Below are positions 8,024 to 16,331 of a stretch of 64,000 nt of DNA, in pieces (positions within the stretch are counted from its first letter, which is position 1; each line of letters starts with the position of its first letter). The stretch comes from Dethiosulfovibrio salsuginis (lineage in GTDB: Bacteria; Synergistota; Synergistia; Synergistales; Dethiosulfovibrionaceae). The notes below the pieces were generated by a model that was not told where the DNA came from, did no database searches, and was given only the letters and a program-made list of their open reading frames with translations. Location of the stretch: NCBI RefSeq assembly GCF_900177735.1, contig NZ_FXBB01000004.1, positions 42,080-106,079 of the forward strand, read 5' to 3'. A program made the position numbers and the translations under genes.

Positions 8024-8272
8024 AGGCGATGAACCGGAAGCCCATAGGACTGAACGCGTACGACCAGAGAGAAGCCTCCGTCGGCTGGAAGGGGCTTTGG
8101 ACGCTGTCTTTTGGGATAAGGCCCGGCGAGCTGGAACCGAAAGGCCTTTGGGCTGGAGTAGGTCTCCCGGTTGACCTCCGTCAGAGGGTTGGAGCGGGAC
8201 GTTTTACGTCCAAGCAGGGTGGTACCGCGGGTATATAACGACCCGTCCCTACATAGGGGCGGGTCGTTTTTT
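8024..8272 (+). ncRNA. T-box riboswitch leader (probably tRNA-Lys responsive)
   Basis: The leader begins with a stem I-like start (GATGAACCGGAAG, later CCAGAGAGAAGCC). It reaches the diagnostic T-box core AGGGTGGTACCGCG at about 8216-8229. A terminator with stem ACGACCCG/CGGGTCGT and a T run (8239-8272) follows. Family knowledge: uncharged tRNA pairs with a specifier codon in stem I and with the NCCA end at the T-box, stabilising the antiterminator. I could not place the specifier codon with confidence. Lysine is expected from the downstream lysA. Confidence 0.85.
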
Positions 8273-8301
8273 GTATCTGGGGGCCTCCCCTTGGCGTAGG
8301 G

Positions 8302-8370
8302 TCCAAGCAGGGTGGTACCGCGTGCCTACAACAGAGGCTCGTCCCTGACCGGGGCGGTCTCTGTTTTTTT
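8302..8370 (+). ncRNA. Second T-box expression platform (duplicated core and terminator)
   Basis: The core GTCCAAGCAGGGTGGTACCG recurs at 8301-8320 and continues identically through CG. A different terminator follows: stem ACAGAG/CTCTGT with T7, 8331-8370. Only about 30 nt separate it from the first terminator, too little for another stem I. This is therefore a partial duplication: one sensor domain followed by two readout modules in series. Confidence 0.8.
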
Positions 8371-8418
8371 ATTCTGACGACCTTTAGTTGGTCACCGTTT
8401 TGCAGAGGTGGTGTGTTT

Positions 8419-9696
8419 ATGAGTAACATGGTTTGGAACGGTTGCGATGTGGTGGAGCTGGCGAGCAGGTTTGGGACCCCTCTTTACGTTATGTCGGAGA
8501 ACGAGATACGGTCTCGCATGAGGCGGCTAAAGGACTGTATGGCCAAAGGTAACGATAACACCCAGGTTCTCTACGCCGGTAAGGCTTTTTTGACCATGGC
8601 TATGTGTCGGATGGTCCAGTCCGAGGGCCTCGGCCTCGACGTGGTCTCCCCGGGGGAGCTGCACACCGCGCTTAAGGCGGGCTTCCCCGCCGAGAGGATC
8701 TATTTCCACGGCAACAACAAGACCGAGGAGGACCTCGCAATGGCCCTGGACTGCGGGGTTGGCCGTTACGTTGTTGACAGCGAGGACGAGATGGTCCTTC
8801 TAGGTGAGATGGCCCGGTCCAGAGGCAAGGTGGCGTCGGTGCTGTTTCGGCTGGCCCCTGGGGTGAGCGGCGATACCCATCGCTATATCCAGACAGCCCA
8901 CACCGACTGTAAGTTCGGTATGCCCCTTCTGGGCCAGGGGCTGAGGCGGTGCGTCTCGGCGGCCATGGCCGACTCTGGGCTGGACCTTTTGGGCTTTCAC
9001 TTCCACGTGGGATCCCAGCTCATGGAGAACCGGGCGTATCTCGAGGCCCTGGAGGTCCTAGGGGACCTGATGGTCACCTTGAGGGACGAGGTTGGGTTCG
9101 AGGTTCGAGAGCTGAACGTAGGCGGTGGGATCGGCATATCCCACGGTCAGGGCCCCGAGGTCGACGTGGAGGCTTACCTAGGCGGCATATTGGAGAGGGC
9201 GAAAGGTGTCTGTGAGGCTCGGTCCCTTGCCCTTCCCAGGCTGGTGATAGAGCCAGGGCGATGGATAGTGGGGCCCGCCGGTGTAACCCTCTATTCGGTG
9301 GGGACGGTGAAGGAGATTCCCGGGATCAGGACCTACGTCAGCGTCGACGGCGGCATGGCGGATAACCCTAGGCCCTCTCTCTACGGGGCGGTCTACCGTT
9401 GTGAGCTGGCGAACAGGATGGACGAGGAGGCCGATTCGGTGGTGACCGTAGCGGGGCGGTGTTGCGAGTCAGGGGATATACTGATAAAGGACGTGTCCCT
9501 TCCTAAGCCTAAAAGGAACGATATTATCGCCGTTATGGACACAGGGGCCTACAATTTCTCCATGGCAAGCGGCTACAACCGGCTGAGGCGTCCGGCGGTG
9601 GTCCTCATAAAAGACGGTCAGGCCCGGTGCATAGTCCAGCGTCAGTCATTCGACGATCTGGTGCAGGGAGAGGTCATCCCCGAAGATCTTGTTTAG
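8419..9696 (+). CDS. lysA: Diaminopimelate decarboxylase
   Basis: This PLP enzyme of fold type III decarboxylates meso-diaminopimelate to L-lysine in the cytoplasm. In the 425-residue protein, VLYAGKAFLT holds the PLP Lys, FHFHVGSQ and NVGGGIGI bind phosphate, EPGRWIVGPAG holds the conserved Glu-Pro-Gly-Arg, and CCESGD with GAYNFSMAS line the active site. The ATG at 8419 has AGAGGTGG at good spacing; a GTG two codons upstream is too close. The gene is controlled by the double T-box leader. It is followed at once by repeat copy B, whose end begins at the stop codon, and later by the antiporter and dapF. Confidence 0.95.
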   Translation: MSNMVWNGCDVVELASRFGTPLYVMSENEIRSRMRRLKDCMAKGNDNTQVLYAGKAFLTMAMCRMVQSEGLGLDVVSPGELHTALKAGFPAERIYFHGNNKTEEDLAMALDCGVGRYVVDSEDEMVLLGEMARSRGKVASVLFRLAPGVSGDTHRYIQTAHTDCKFGMPLLGQGLRRCVSAAMADSGLDLLGFHFHVGSQLMENRAYLEALEVLGDLMVTLRDEVGFEVRELNVGGGIGISHGQGPEVDVEAYLGGILERAKGVCEARSLALPRLVIEPGRWIVGPAGVTLYSVGTVKEIPGIRTYVSVDGGMADNPRPSLYGAVYRCELANRMDEEADSVVTVAGRCCESGDILIKDVSLPKPKRNDIIAVMDTGAYNFSMASGYNRLRRPAVVLIKDGQARCIVQRQSFDDLVQGEVIPEDLV

Positions 9697-9943
9697 GGAC
9701 TCTCTAAACACGCTGATCCTCGGAGAGATCGTCCCGACGTAGCCCATTTGAGCCCGTATAGTCGACATGCCGTCGTGTAGTACGGATGGGGCGACAGGAC
9801 GTCGCCCCAAGCCGAGGGGGCACAGGACGTGCCCTCCGAGGCGGTTCGTACGGAACAGGCAGGTCGACTATACGATTGGGCGAGACAGGGCGTAGGCGGA
9901 ACGATCTCTCCGAGGGGACTCTAACATGAGTTTCTAGAGATAC
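9697..9943 (+). repeat. Palindromic MITE-like repeat, copy B (full-length form)
   Basis: About 247 bp. Outer arms CTCTAAACACGC...GTTTCTAGAG, then CTCGGAGAGATCG paired with CGATCTCTCCGAG, then CCCGTATAGTCGACATGCC paired roughly with GGCAGGTCGACTATACG. Two central hairpins follow: GGGGCGACAGGACGTCGCCCC and GAGGGGGCACAGGACGTGCC. It abuts the lysA stop codon and may act as its 3' structure. Confidence 0.88.
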
Positions 9944-9973
9944 ACTTAAATTTATATTGGAGGTTTCGCTGAT

Positions 9974-11653
9974 ATGAGAAGGTTTTTACTCTGGGCCCCT
10001 TTCGGGCTCGTTCTTACCATGGCGGGGGCGGCTTTCGCCTACGACGGAGCTGCTCCTGATTTTGGGATTCTGTCCCTCCTTCCCCCTGTGATAGCCATAG
10101 GACTCTGCGTCCTGACCAAGGAGGTCATACCCTCCCTTTTCGTGGGTTCCTGGGTGGCCGGAACTATGCTGGCTGGCTGGAATCCGGTTATAGGCTTCGG
10201 CGGGGCCGTCGAGTCGCTGTGGAACGGCCTTGGAGATCCCTGGGGTGCGAGGATCGTCCTTACCTGTCTCACCATGGGCGGTATGGTGGGGGTTATGCAG
10301 GTAGGAGGGGGAGTTGACGCCGCCGTCAGGTGGCTGACCGGCAAGATATCCAGCAGTCGCCGGGCCATGTTCTTCACCCAGCTGGCTGGTTTCGTCATTT
10401 TCTTCGAGGACTACGTGAACACCGCCGTCGTTGGAACCACCATGGCCCCGGTTTCGGACCGCTATCGTATCTCAAAGGAGAAGCTTTCCTACATAGTGGA
10501 CAGCACCGCCGCCCCTATCGCCTGTATCGCCGGGATTTCCTCCTGGGTGGCCTACATGGTGGGTCAGATAGGTATGCAGTTCAACGAGCTTGGCATAACC
10601 GCCTCTCCCTACGTGACCTACATCAAGTCCATACCTTTTGTCATCTATAATATAGTGGCCTTGGTCCTCCTTACCTACGTGGTGCTCTCAAGCAGGGATT
10701 TCGGGCCAATGCTTACGGCGGAGAGGCGGGCCAGGAAGACCGGTCAGCTCCTTCGGGAGGGCGCTCAGCCTCTTAGCAACTCGGGAGAGGATAAAGATCT
10801 TCTCCCTCTGGACGAGACCCCCAGGAGGGTTATAAACTTCGTCCTTCCTCTGATATTTTTGATAGGGACGATCTTCACCATGCTGGCTGTGACCGGAGGC
10901 TGGCCTAACGTGGGCCTTGCCCAGGCTATAGGCGAGGGAAGCAGCTCCAAGGCTCTGGTCTACGGTGCTTTCGGCGGGACCTTTATGACCATAATCCTCT
11001 ACGCAGTTCAGGGCTTGGCCCCTCTCGGCAGGATGTTTCGGGGCTTTATGAAGGGCGCCCAGGCAATTTTCGTCGGCTCTCTGATCCTGATATTCGCCTG
11101 GGGAATAGGGTCGGCCATCAAGTCGGTCGGGACCGCGGGGTATATAGTGTCCGTCGCCGGCGATCTTCTCAGCCCGGGATGGATCCCCCTTCTCACCTTC
11201 TTCGTCGGGGCGGTGGTGTCCTTCTGCACCGGAACGTCCTACGGGACGATGGGTATCCTCATGCCCATAGTGGTTCCTCTGGTGGCGACTGTGACCGCCA
11301 ATTCCGGCCTTGATCCGATGACCCATATGATCCCAACAATCGGGGCGGTGTTCGCCGGGGCGGTCTGGGGAGACCACTGTAGCCCTATATCCGACACCAC
11401 TATAATGTCCTCTATGTTCAGCGGATCGGACCATATAGACCACGTGACAACTCAGGCTCCCTACGCCATGCTTGCGGCGGTAGGGTCCGGTGCGGGCTAC
11501 GTAGGGATAGCCTTAGGGTTTGGCCCCTGGGTATGTCTGGCCATTGCGTCGGCGGTTACTTTGATACTCTTCCAGATCCTCTCCAGCCCTGTGGAAGACT
11601 ACAGGCTCGACGAGGCTCCTGTCGGCGAGGTTTCTACCGGAGCGGCGGACTGA
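9974..11653 (+). CDS. NhaC-family Na+/H+ antiporter or amino-acid carrier
   Basis: This 559-residue inner-membrane protein has an N-terminal signal-like helix and about ten to twelve membrane segments. NhaC/DcuC-superfamily motifs include FFEDYVNTAVVGTTMAPVSDRY (mid-protein; Glu and Asp in a membrane segment), STAAPIACIAGISSW and GDHCSPISDTTIMSS. A GGAGGT ribosome site precedes the ATG. It lies between lysA and dapF. Some NhaC-family members (for example LysW/YvsH) are controlled by lysine riboswitches and are thought to carry lysine, so lysine or diamine transport is a real alternative to plain sodium/proton exchange. Family is firm; substrate is not. Confidence 0.85.
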   Translation: MRRFLLWAPFGLVLTMAGAAFAYDGAAPDFGILSLLPPVIAIGLCVLTKEVIPSLFVGSWVAGTMLAGWNPVIGFGGAVESLWNGLGDPWGARIVLTCLTMGGMVGVMQVGGGVDAAVRWLTGKISSSRRAMFFTQLAGFVIFFEDYVNTAVVGTTMAPVSDRYRISKEKLSYIVDSTAAPIACIAGISSWVAYMVGQIGMQFNELGITASPYVTYIKSIPFVIYNIVALVLLTYVVLSSRDFGPMLTAERRARKTGQLLREGAQPLSNSGEDKDLLPLDETPRRVINFVLPLIFLIGTIFTMLAVTGGWPNVGLAQAIGEGSSSKALVYGAFGGTFMTIILYAVQGLAPLGRMFRGFMKGAQAIFVGSLILIFAWGIGSAIKSVGTAGYIVSVAGDLLSPGWIPLLTFFVGAVVSFCTGTSYGTMGILMPIVVPLVATVTANSGLDPMTHMIPTIGAVFAGAVWGDHCSPISDTTIMSSMFSGSDHIDHVTTQAPYAMLAAVGSGAGYVGIALGFGPWVCLAIASAVTLILFQILSSPVEDYRLDEAPVGEVSTGAAD

Positions 11654-11711
11654 TATACTTGGGCTCGGGGCTGCATGGCTCCGGGCCTTTTTTAGAAAGG
11701 AGTTTTTTTAG

Positions 11712-12524
11712 ATGGATTTTTGGAAGATGAACGGCAACGGAAACGATTTTGTGGTGATCACCAACCGCTCCGGCCTGTCCGATTCGGACCTGTCGGACCT
11801 TGCAAGGCGGGTCTGCCGCCGCAGGAGGTCCATAGGGGCGGACGGTATTTTGGTGGTGGAGGATTGCGACGGCTACGACTTCAAAATGAGGATCTTCAAC
11901 TCCGACGGTTCGGAGGGGGAGATGTGCGGCAACGGCGCCCGGTGTATCGCTCGGTATGCCTTCGAGACCGGTGTTGCCGGTGAGAATATGACATTTCAGA
12001 CCTTGGCGGGGCCTATGAGGGCCTCGGTGAAAGGCTCTTTCGTCGAGCTTCATATGGGGATTGTTCCCTCGGTTCCTCAGGTGGTCCCTATTGATCTGAC
12101 CGGCTGGGGTGGAGAGCTGGAAGGGGATTTTTCGACCGTCGGGGTGCCCCATCTGGTGGTCTATCCCGGCGAAGGAGAGCACTCTAGGGAGGATCTTGTC
12201 CGTTGGGGCCGAGATCTCCGTAACAGGACCGACCTTTTCCCCGGTGGAACCAACGTGAACTTCTCCTGTCCCTCCGGTGAGGGGGCTTTGAAGGTTGTTA
12301 CCTACGAGAGAGGGGTGGAGGATCTGACCGATTCCTGCGGCACCGGCTCGGTGGCGTCGGCTATTTCGGCGGTGGTCAGGCTGGGATATCCTCTTGAGGT
12401 TCAGGTGTCCAACCCCGGAGGGGTGAACCAGGTGTCTTTGTCCCGTTGTGGCGGTGGGTTTGAGGCCCTTTTGGGGGGGCTTGCTCTGGTTGTGACAAAA
12501 GGCAGTATAGAAAAAGAGGCCTAG
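11712..12524 (+). CDS. dapF: Diaminopimelate epimerase
   Basis: This cofactor-free epimerase interconverts LL- and meso-diaminopimelate, the step before lysA and the source of the peptidoglycan cross-link residue. The 270-residue protein shows both active-site cysteines in EMCGNGARC and in TDSCGTGSVAS, plus the N-terminal KMNGNGNDF. Length is normal. AAAGGAG precedes the ATG at 11712. It follows the antiporter by 58 bp, probably in one transcript. The stop codon sits inside a strong bidirectional terminator. Confidence 0.95.
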   Translation: MDFWKMNGNGNDFVVITNRSGLSDSDLSDLARRVCRRRRSIGADGILVVEDCDGYDFKMRIFNSDGSEGEMCGNGARCIARYAFETGVAGENMTFQTLAGPMRASVKGSFVELHMGIVPSVPQVVPIDLTGWGGELEGDFSTVGVPHLVVYPGEGEHSREDLVRWGRDLRNRTDLFPGGTNVNFSCPSGEGALKVVTYERGVEDLTDSCGTGSVASAISAVVRLGYPLEVQVSNPGGVNQVSLSRCGGGFEALLGGLALVVTKGSIEKEA

Positions 12525-12540
12525 AAAACTAGGCCTCTTC
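12510..12540. terminator. Bidirectional terminator overlapping two stop codons
   Basis: GAAAAAGAGGCCTAG-AAAA-CTAGGCCTCTTC. The left arm contains the dapF TAG and the right arm contains the TAG of the converging small gene, so both frames end within the stem. Confidence 0.8.
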
Positions 12541-12831
12541 GTCTTTTTCCTCTGTCTCTTCCGATTCTTCGGACTCTGGCCCGAAGAGATCGTCCAGGCT
12601 TATGTCCAATGAGAGTTGATGAAACTTGTCGGCGACCTCGATGTTGTGGAGAAATAGCTTCTCCTCCGCCTCTCTGACAAGCTCGTTTTCCTCCGCCTCC
12701 TGTAGGTCCGTATGGAAATGGACAGGGGAGTAGCGGGTGGCCCCTGCTACCTCTTCAAATACCTTAGGTTCCTCTTTAGGTTTTTCTTCCTCAAGGTCTT
12801 TCTTCTTGCTCTCGTCGTCCGCCACGTACAT
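12529..12831 (-). CDS. Small acidic hypothetical protein
   Basis: I do not recognise this protein of about 100 residues. The N-terminus is Lys/Glu-rich, a central part (ATRYSPVHFHTDLQEAEENELVR) looks folded or helical, and the tail is almost all Glu, Asp and Ser. The ATG at 12831 follows a GGTGAGGTG site; a GTG one codon upstream is possible. No signal or membrane segment is seen. It converges on dapF and shares its terminator. Divergent transcription from the TamB-like gene leaves about 108 bp for promoters. Unknown function. Confidence 0.6.
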   Translation of the reverse strand: MYVADDESKKKDLEEEKPKEEPKVFEEVAGATRYSPVHFHTDLQEAEENELVREAEEKLFLHNIEVADKFHQLSLDISLDDLFGPESEESEETEEKDEEA

Positions 12832-12939
12832 CACCTCACCCTCTTTCCCATACTATAACACCCAGTTTGTCCGGTCAACGATTTTGTTTCTCCGTGCTAT
12901 ACTCAGACTGTAAAACCTATCATATAGGGAGGGATAAAA

Positions 12940-15900
12940 TTGAGCAAAGGAAAGTTAGCAGCTCTGTCGGCGGCCTTTTTAGCGGTAGCGGGAGTCGCCC
13001 TGTTCGTGACCGACCTAGGTACGGGGGTGGTTAGAGATCAGGCGATTAAGGCCCTCACCGAGACCCTTCAGGCCAAGGTTTCCATTGGGGATATTTCGGG
13101 AAATCCCCTTAAGGGGTATGTCATATCGGATCTCTCTTTGGAGAGGGAGGGAGAGTATTCCGTCGGTCTGCCCTCTTTGGAGGTCAAGATTAACTTGATA
13201 GCCCTTGTCCGAGGGGGAGCGGTGGTGGATAAGGTCGTCCTGTCCGGCCTGTCGACCGACCTGGATCAGGTGACCGCCCTTATGGACAGCCTGCCTCCTT
13301 CCGAGGGAGGAGGTGTTCCGTCGGTGCCTGTAGGGGCGGTTTCCCTGGTGGATTCGTCTTTCGGAATCCCCGGTGGAGTGGTGGAGATAAAGGATCTGTC
13401 CGGTCGATTTAAGGACGATCGGGGGATCGCCTTCGACCTAAATATGGACCTGGCCTACGGCGGTCTTCCTGTCAAAGGTAAGGTGCTAGGGCTCTACGGC
13501 GGGTCTTTTCTCACCGTCGGGGATCTGGACCTTTCTGTTGGTTCAGGTAAAATCACCGCTAAAGGCGATCTGTTTCCCGATTTAGCGGCCCAAGGGAGGA
13601 TAGACAAGCTGAGTCTCGCCGATCTGACCGGCCTTTGGCCCGAGCTTGCCGATTCGGCCTCCGGCACCGGGTCTTTGGCCTTCGATGTAGGGGGAACTCT
13701 AGAGTCTCCGGTTATAACCGGCTCTATGGCTTTTGACGGGGTTTTAGCCGCCCTTCCGGTGAGCGGTCTGGAGGGCGGTCTGAGTTATCAGGATATGTCT
13801 ATGGCTTTACAGGACCTCAGGGCGGTGGTCGCTGGGGTGCCCCTTTCAGGCGCTTTTTCCGCTCGGTTTGGCCCGGAGAGTCCGGTTATAGACCTGAAGA
13901 TGGACGCGTCCAACGCCGATCTCGATAAGCTGAGGTCCTCCTATCCTCAGATACCGGAGGAACTTTCAGGGGTGGTCCAGTCACTTTCGGTGGCCCTTGA
14001 TGGGCCTGTGGATAAGCTCAAAGGCACTTTAAAGGCGAGGGCCGAGTCCCTAAATGTCATGGGATACGGTCTTTCCCAAAGCTGGGCTTCGGTGGCCCTC
14101 GCCCCCGACGGTAAGGCGACGGTCTCCGCTAAAACGGTGTTTCAGGGTCAGCCTGCTTACCTGGAAGGCGGTCTGTCTTTCGGTAAGGGAGGTCCCGAGG
14201 CTAAGCTGCTATTTAAGGTCAGGAAGGTCCCTACCGACCTGATCGCTTCGGTGTTGAGGGGTCCTCTTCCTGTGGCAGGGGAGATAGATATGGATATGTC
14301 CATAAAAGGGGCACTGACATCTCCCTCCATAACCGGCACCGTGAGCTCTCCGTCCCTTTCGGGATTCGACCAGGTTATAGAGGCTCCGTCGGTGAAGTTC
14401 GTCCTCAAGGGGACCGATCTGGAGATCCCCTCCGCCCAGGCGACCTGGCGAGGAGCTCCTCTTGCCCTGTCGGGGAAGGTGGCTATGTCTCAGGATCCCT
14501 CGGGGTCCTTTAAAGGAGAGATGAAGGGGCTGAACCTGGCCTCCTTGCCGGAGCTCGGGGTTGACGCAAAAGGCAGGGTCGATCTGGATTTCTCCGTGGG
14601 CGGCAAGCTGGCGGACCCCTCCCTTCAGCTGGGGCTTCGGTCGCCTAAGGTGACTTTTGGCCCGATGGACGTGGATAAGGTGGATCTTAAGGTCAAAGGA
14701 ACAGCTAAGGCCGTGGATCTGACCGGTTCGGCGTCGGTCTCCGGCGGTGCCCTCTCGGCATCGGGATCTTTGGGACTGGGCGATTCCCCGACGGTGGAAC
14801 TGGCCCTGAAGGGCGACGGCATAGGACTGGATAAGGTTCTGGACCTGCCTATCTCCGGTGCTCTGTCCGCTCAGGTGACCGTTAAGGGCTCCGTCGCCGA
14901 TCCCGAGCTGGCGGTCTCCATCTCTGTCCCTAAGGCTGTCGCCTGGGGCCTTGGGGTCGACGGCTTTGGGGCCTCATTAGTCTCTAAAGGGACATCTGTG
15001 ACCTTGAAGGAGGCCAAGGCGTCGGTAGGAGGAAGCCCTTTCTCCATGAGCGGTTCTTTCGACGGGAAAGCATATAAAGGGGAGTTCCAGCTTTCCGGCA
15101 CCGATCTCGACCTGACTAAAGCCTCTCAGGGATTGCCGGAGGCCCAGTCCTACGGTCTAGGGGGGAAGCTGTCCCTCTCCTTTAAGGGGTCTGTCGACGG
15201 TAAGTCGGTTGAGGGTGGAGGCCGGATAACCGCCCCTGTCCTGACCGTTATGAACCTGTCTTTGAAGAACGTCAGCTATCCTCTGGAGCTCAAAGGCAAT
15301 AGGCTGACTATACCCTCCGCTACCGCCGAGCTCTACGGAGGTTCGGTGGTAGGATCGGGCTGGATCGATCTGGATAGCCTCAAATTCTCCAAAAAGGTCT
15401 CGGTTTCCGGAACCGACGTGGCACCTCTTATCAGGGATTTCGCCGGTACCGATGGCACTGTGACCGGTGTAGGAAAGGCCCAGTTCGAGGGAGCAGGGGT
15501 TCTCTCTCCCTTTAGCTTTAAAGGCAAAGGCACCGCCGAGCTTGGAGGAGGTCAGGTAGTGGGCTTTCCTCTGGCCCAGGTCGCCGCTTCCCTTCACGGC
15601 ACCGACGGCATTCGCTATCGTTCCGCAAAAGGGGCCTTTCAGGTTATAGACGACCGGTTTGTCCTGGATAAAGCCTCTGTGGAGGCCCACGATGGCGATC
15701 CTATATATCGGTCCTTCGTCTCGTCGGGAGTTATCGGTCCAGACAGAAAGCTCGATCTGGATTGTGCCGGTGAGGTCAATATGAGGCTCTTAAACGCCGT
15801 CGTAGGCGCTGGAGTTGGCGGAGTTCTAGGGGGCGGCGCGGGTACCATCGCCGCCATAATAGGCGGTGCCCTCGGAGGAGCCCAGCAGGGTATATCTAAA

Positions 15901-16164
15901 GACGATTTCAGGGATATTTCCTTTAAGGTTGCCGGGACCCTCGACTCGTCGTCGGTGAAGGGCCTTAAAGTAGGGCCCTCAAAGATAGCCCCCGAGCAGG
16001 TTCAGGAGGCTCCTGGGGCGTCTATTCAGCCTCAGCCTCAGCCGCCGGTGCCAGCTCAGCCCGTTCCTCAGGAGGAGCCTAAGAACCTGGAGGACCAGCT
16101 TAAAGACGCTTTAGAGCAGGAGGCGGGGAAGGTCCTTCAGAACCTTTTCGGAGGGGGCAATTAA
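12940..16164 (+). CDS. TamB/AsmA-like envelope protein
   Basis: This 1074-residue protein has one N-terminal membrane helix (about residues 7-25) and then a long run of beta-strand repeats (patterns such as GTVSSPSLSG, GKLADPSLQLGL, GSVADPELAVSI), as in TamB/YhdP/AsmA lipid-bridge proteins. The C-terminal part (VKGSVDGKSVEGGGRI to DISFKVAGTLDSS) resembles an AsmA C-terminal domain with a Gly-zipper (VGGVLGGGAGTIAAIIGGALGG), ending in a Pro/Gln linker and short helix. Such proteins span the periplasm and move phospholipid or help outer-membrane assembly, evidence for a diderm envelope. It starts with TTG behind AGGGAGGG. It stands alone, followed by repeat copy C. Exact subfamily is uncertain. 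Confidence 0.8.
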   Translation: MSKGKLAALSAAFLAVAGVALFVTDLGTGVVRDQAIKALTETLQAKVSIGDISGNPLKGYVISDLSLEREGEYSVGLPSLEVKINLIALVRGGAVVDKVVLSGLSTDLDQVTALMDSLPPSEGGGVPSVPVGAVSLVDSSFGIPGGVVEIKDLSGRFKDDRGIAFDLNMDLAYGGLPVKGKVLGLYGGSFLTVGDLDLSVGSGKITAKGDLFPDLAAQGRIDKLSLADLTGLWPELADSASGTGSLAFDVGGTLESPVITGSMAFDGVLAALPVSGLEGGLSYQDMSMALQDLRAVVAGVPLSGAFSARFGPESPVIDLKMDASNADLDKLRSSYPQIPEELSGVVQSLSVALDGPVDKLKGTLKARAESLNVMGYGLSQSWASVALAPDGKATVSAKTVFQGQPAYLEGGLSFGKGGPEAKLLFKVRKVPTDLIASVLRGPLPVAGEIDMDMSIKGALTSPSITGTVSSPSLSGFDQVIEAPSVKFVLKGTDLEIPSAQATWRGAPLALSGKVAMSQDPSGSFKGEMKGLNLASLPELGVDAKGRVDLDFSVGGKLADPSLQLGLRSPKVTFGPMDVDKVDLKVKGTAKAVDLTGSASVSGGALSASGSLGLGDSPTVELALKGDGIGLDKVLDLPISGALSAQVTVKGSVADPELAVSISVPKAVAWGLGVDGFGASLVSKGTSVTLKEAKASVGGSPFSMSGSFDGKAYKGEFQLSGTDLDLTKASQGLPEAQSYGLGGKLSLSFKGSVDGKSVEGGGRITAPVLTVMNLSLKNVSYPLELKGNRLTIPSATAELYGGSVVGSGWIDLDSLKFSKKVSVSGTDVAPLIRDFAGTDGTVTGVGKAQFEGAGVLSPFSFKGKGTAELGGGQVVGFPLAQVAASLHGTDGIRYRSAKGAFQVIDDRFVLDKASVEAHDGDPIYRSFVSSGVIGPDRKLDLDCAGEVNMRLLNAVVGAGVGGVLGGGAGTIAAIIGGALGGAQQGISKDDFRDISFKVAGTLDSSSVKGLKVGPSKIAPEQVQEAPGASIQPQPQPPVPAQPVPQEEPKNLEDQLKDALEQEAGKVLQNLFGGGN

Positions 16165-16166
16165 AG

Positions 16167-16301
16167 GGGGTTCTCTGAAAACGCCGGTCCTCGGGGAGAT
16201 CGTTCCGACAGGGCCCATTCGAGCCCGTATACTCGACCGAAACAGGGCACAGGCGGGACGGTCTCCCCGAGGGACTCCAAACGTCAGTTTTTAGAGTCCC
16301 C
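16167..16301 (+). repeat. Palindromic MITE-like repeat, copy C (medium form)
   Basis: About 135 bp. Ends GGGGTTCTCTGAAAAC and GTTTTTAGAGTCCCC; arms CTCGGGGAGATCG and CGGTCTCCCCGAG, where the matching GGGG changes in both arms look compensatory. CCCGTATACTCGACC is kept, but both central hairpins and the GGCAGGTCGAG arm are absent. Confidence 0.85.
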
Positions 16302-16331
16302 TAAACTTATAACTGTATTGAGGTGAGCCCT

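Noticed and set aside
10688..11443. Reverse-strand frame of 251 codons opposite the antiporter
   Set aside because: Low-complexity, basic product with no motif or ribosome site; antisense shadow.
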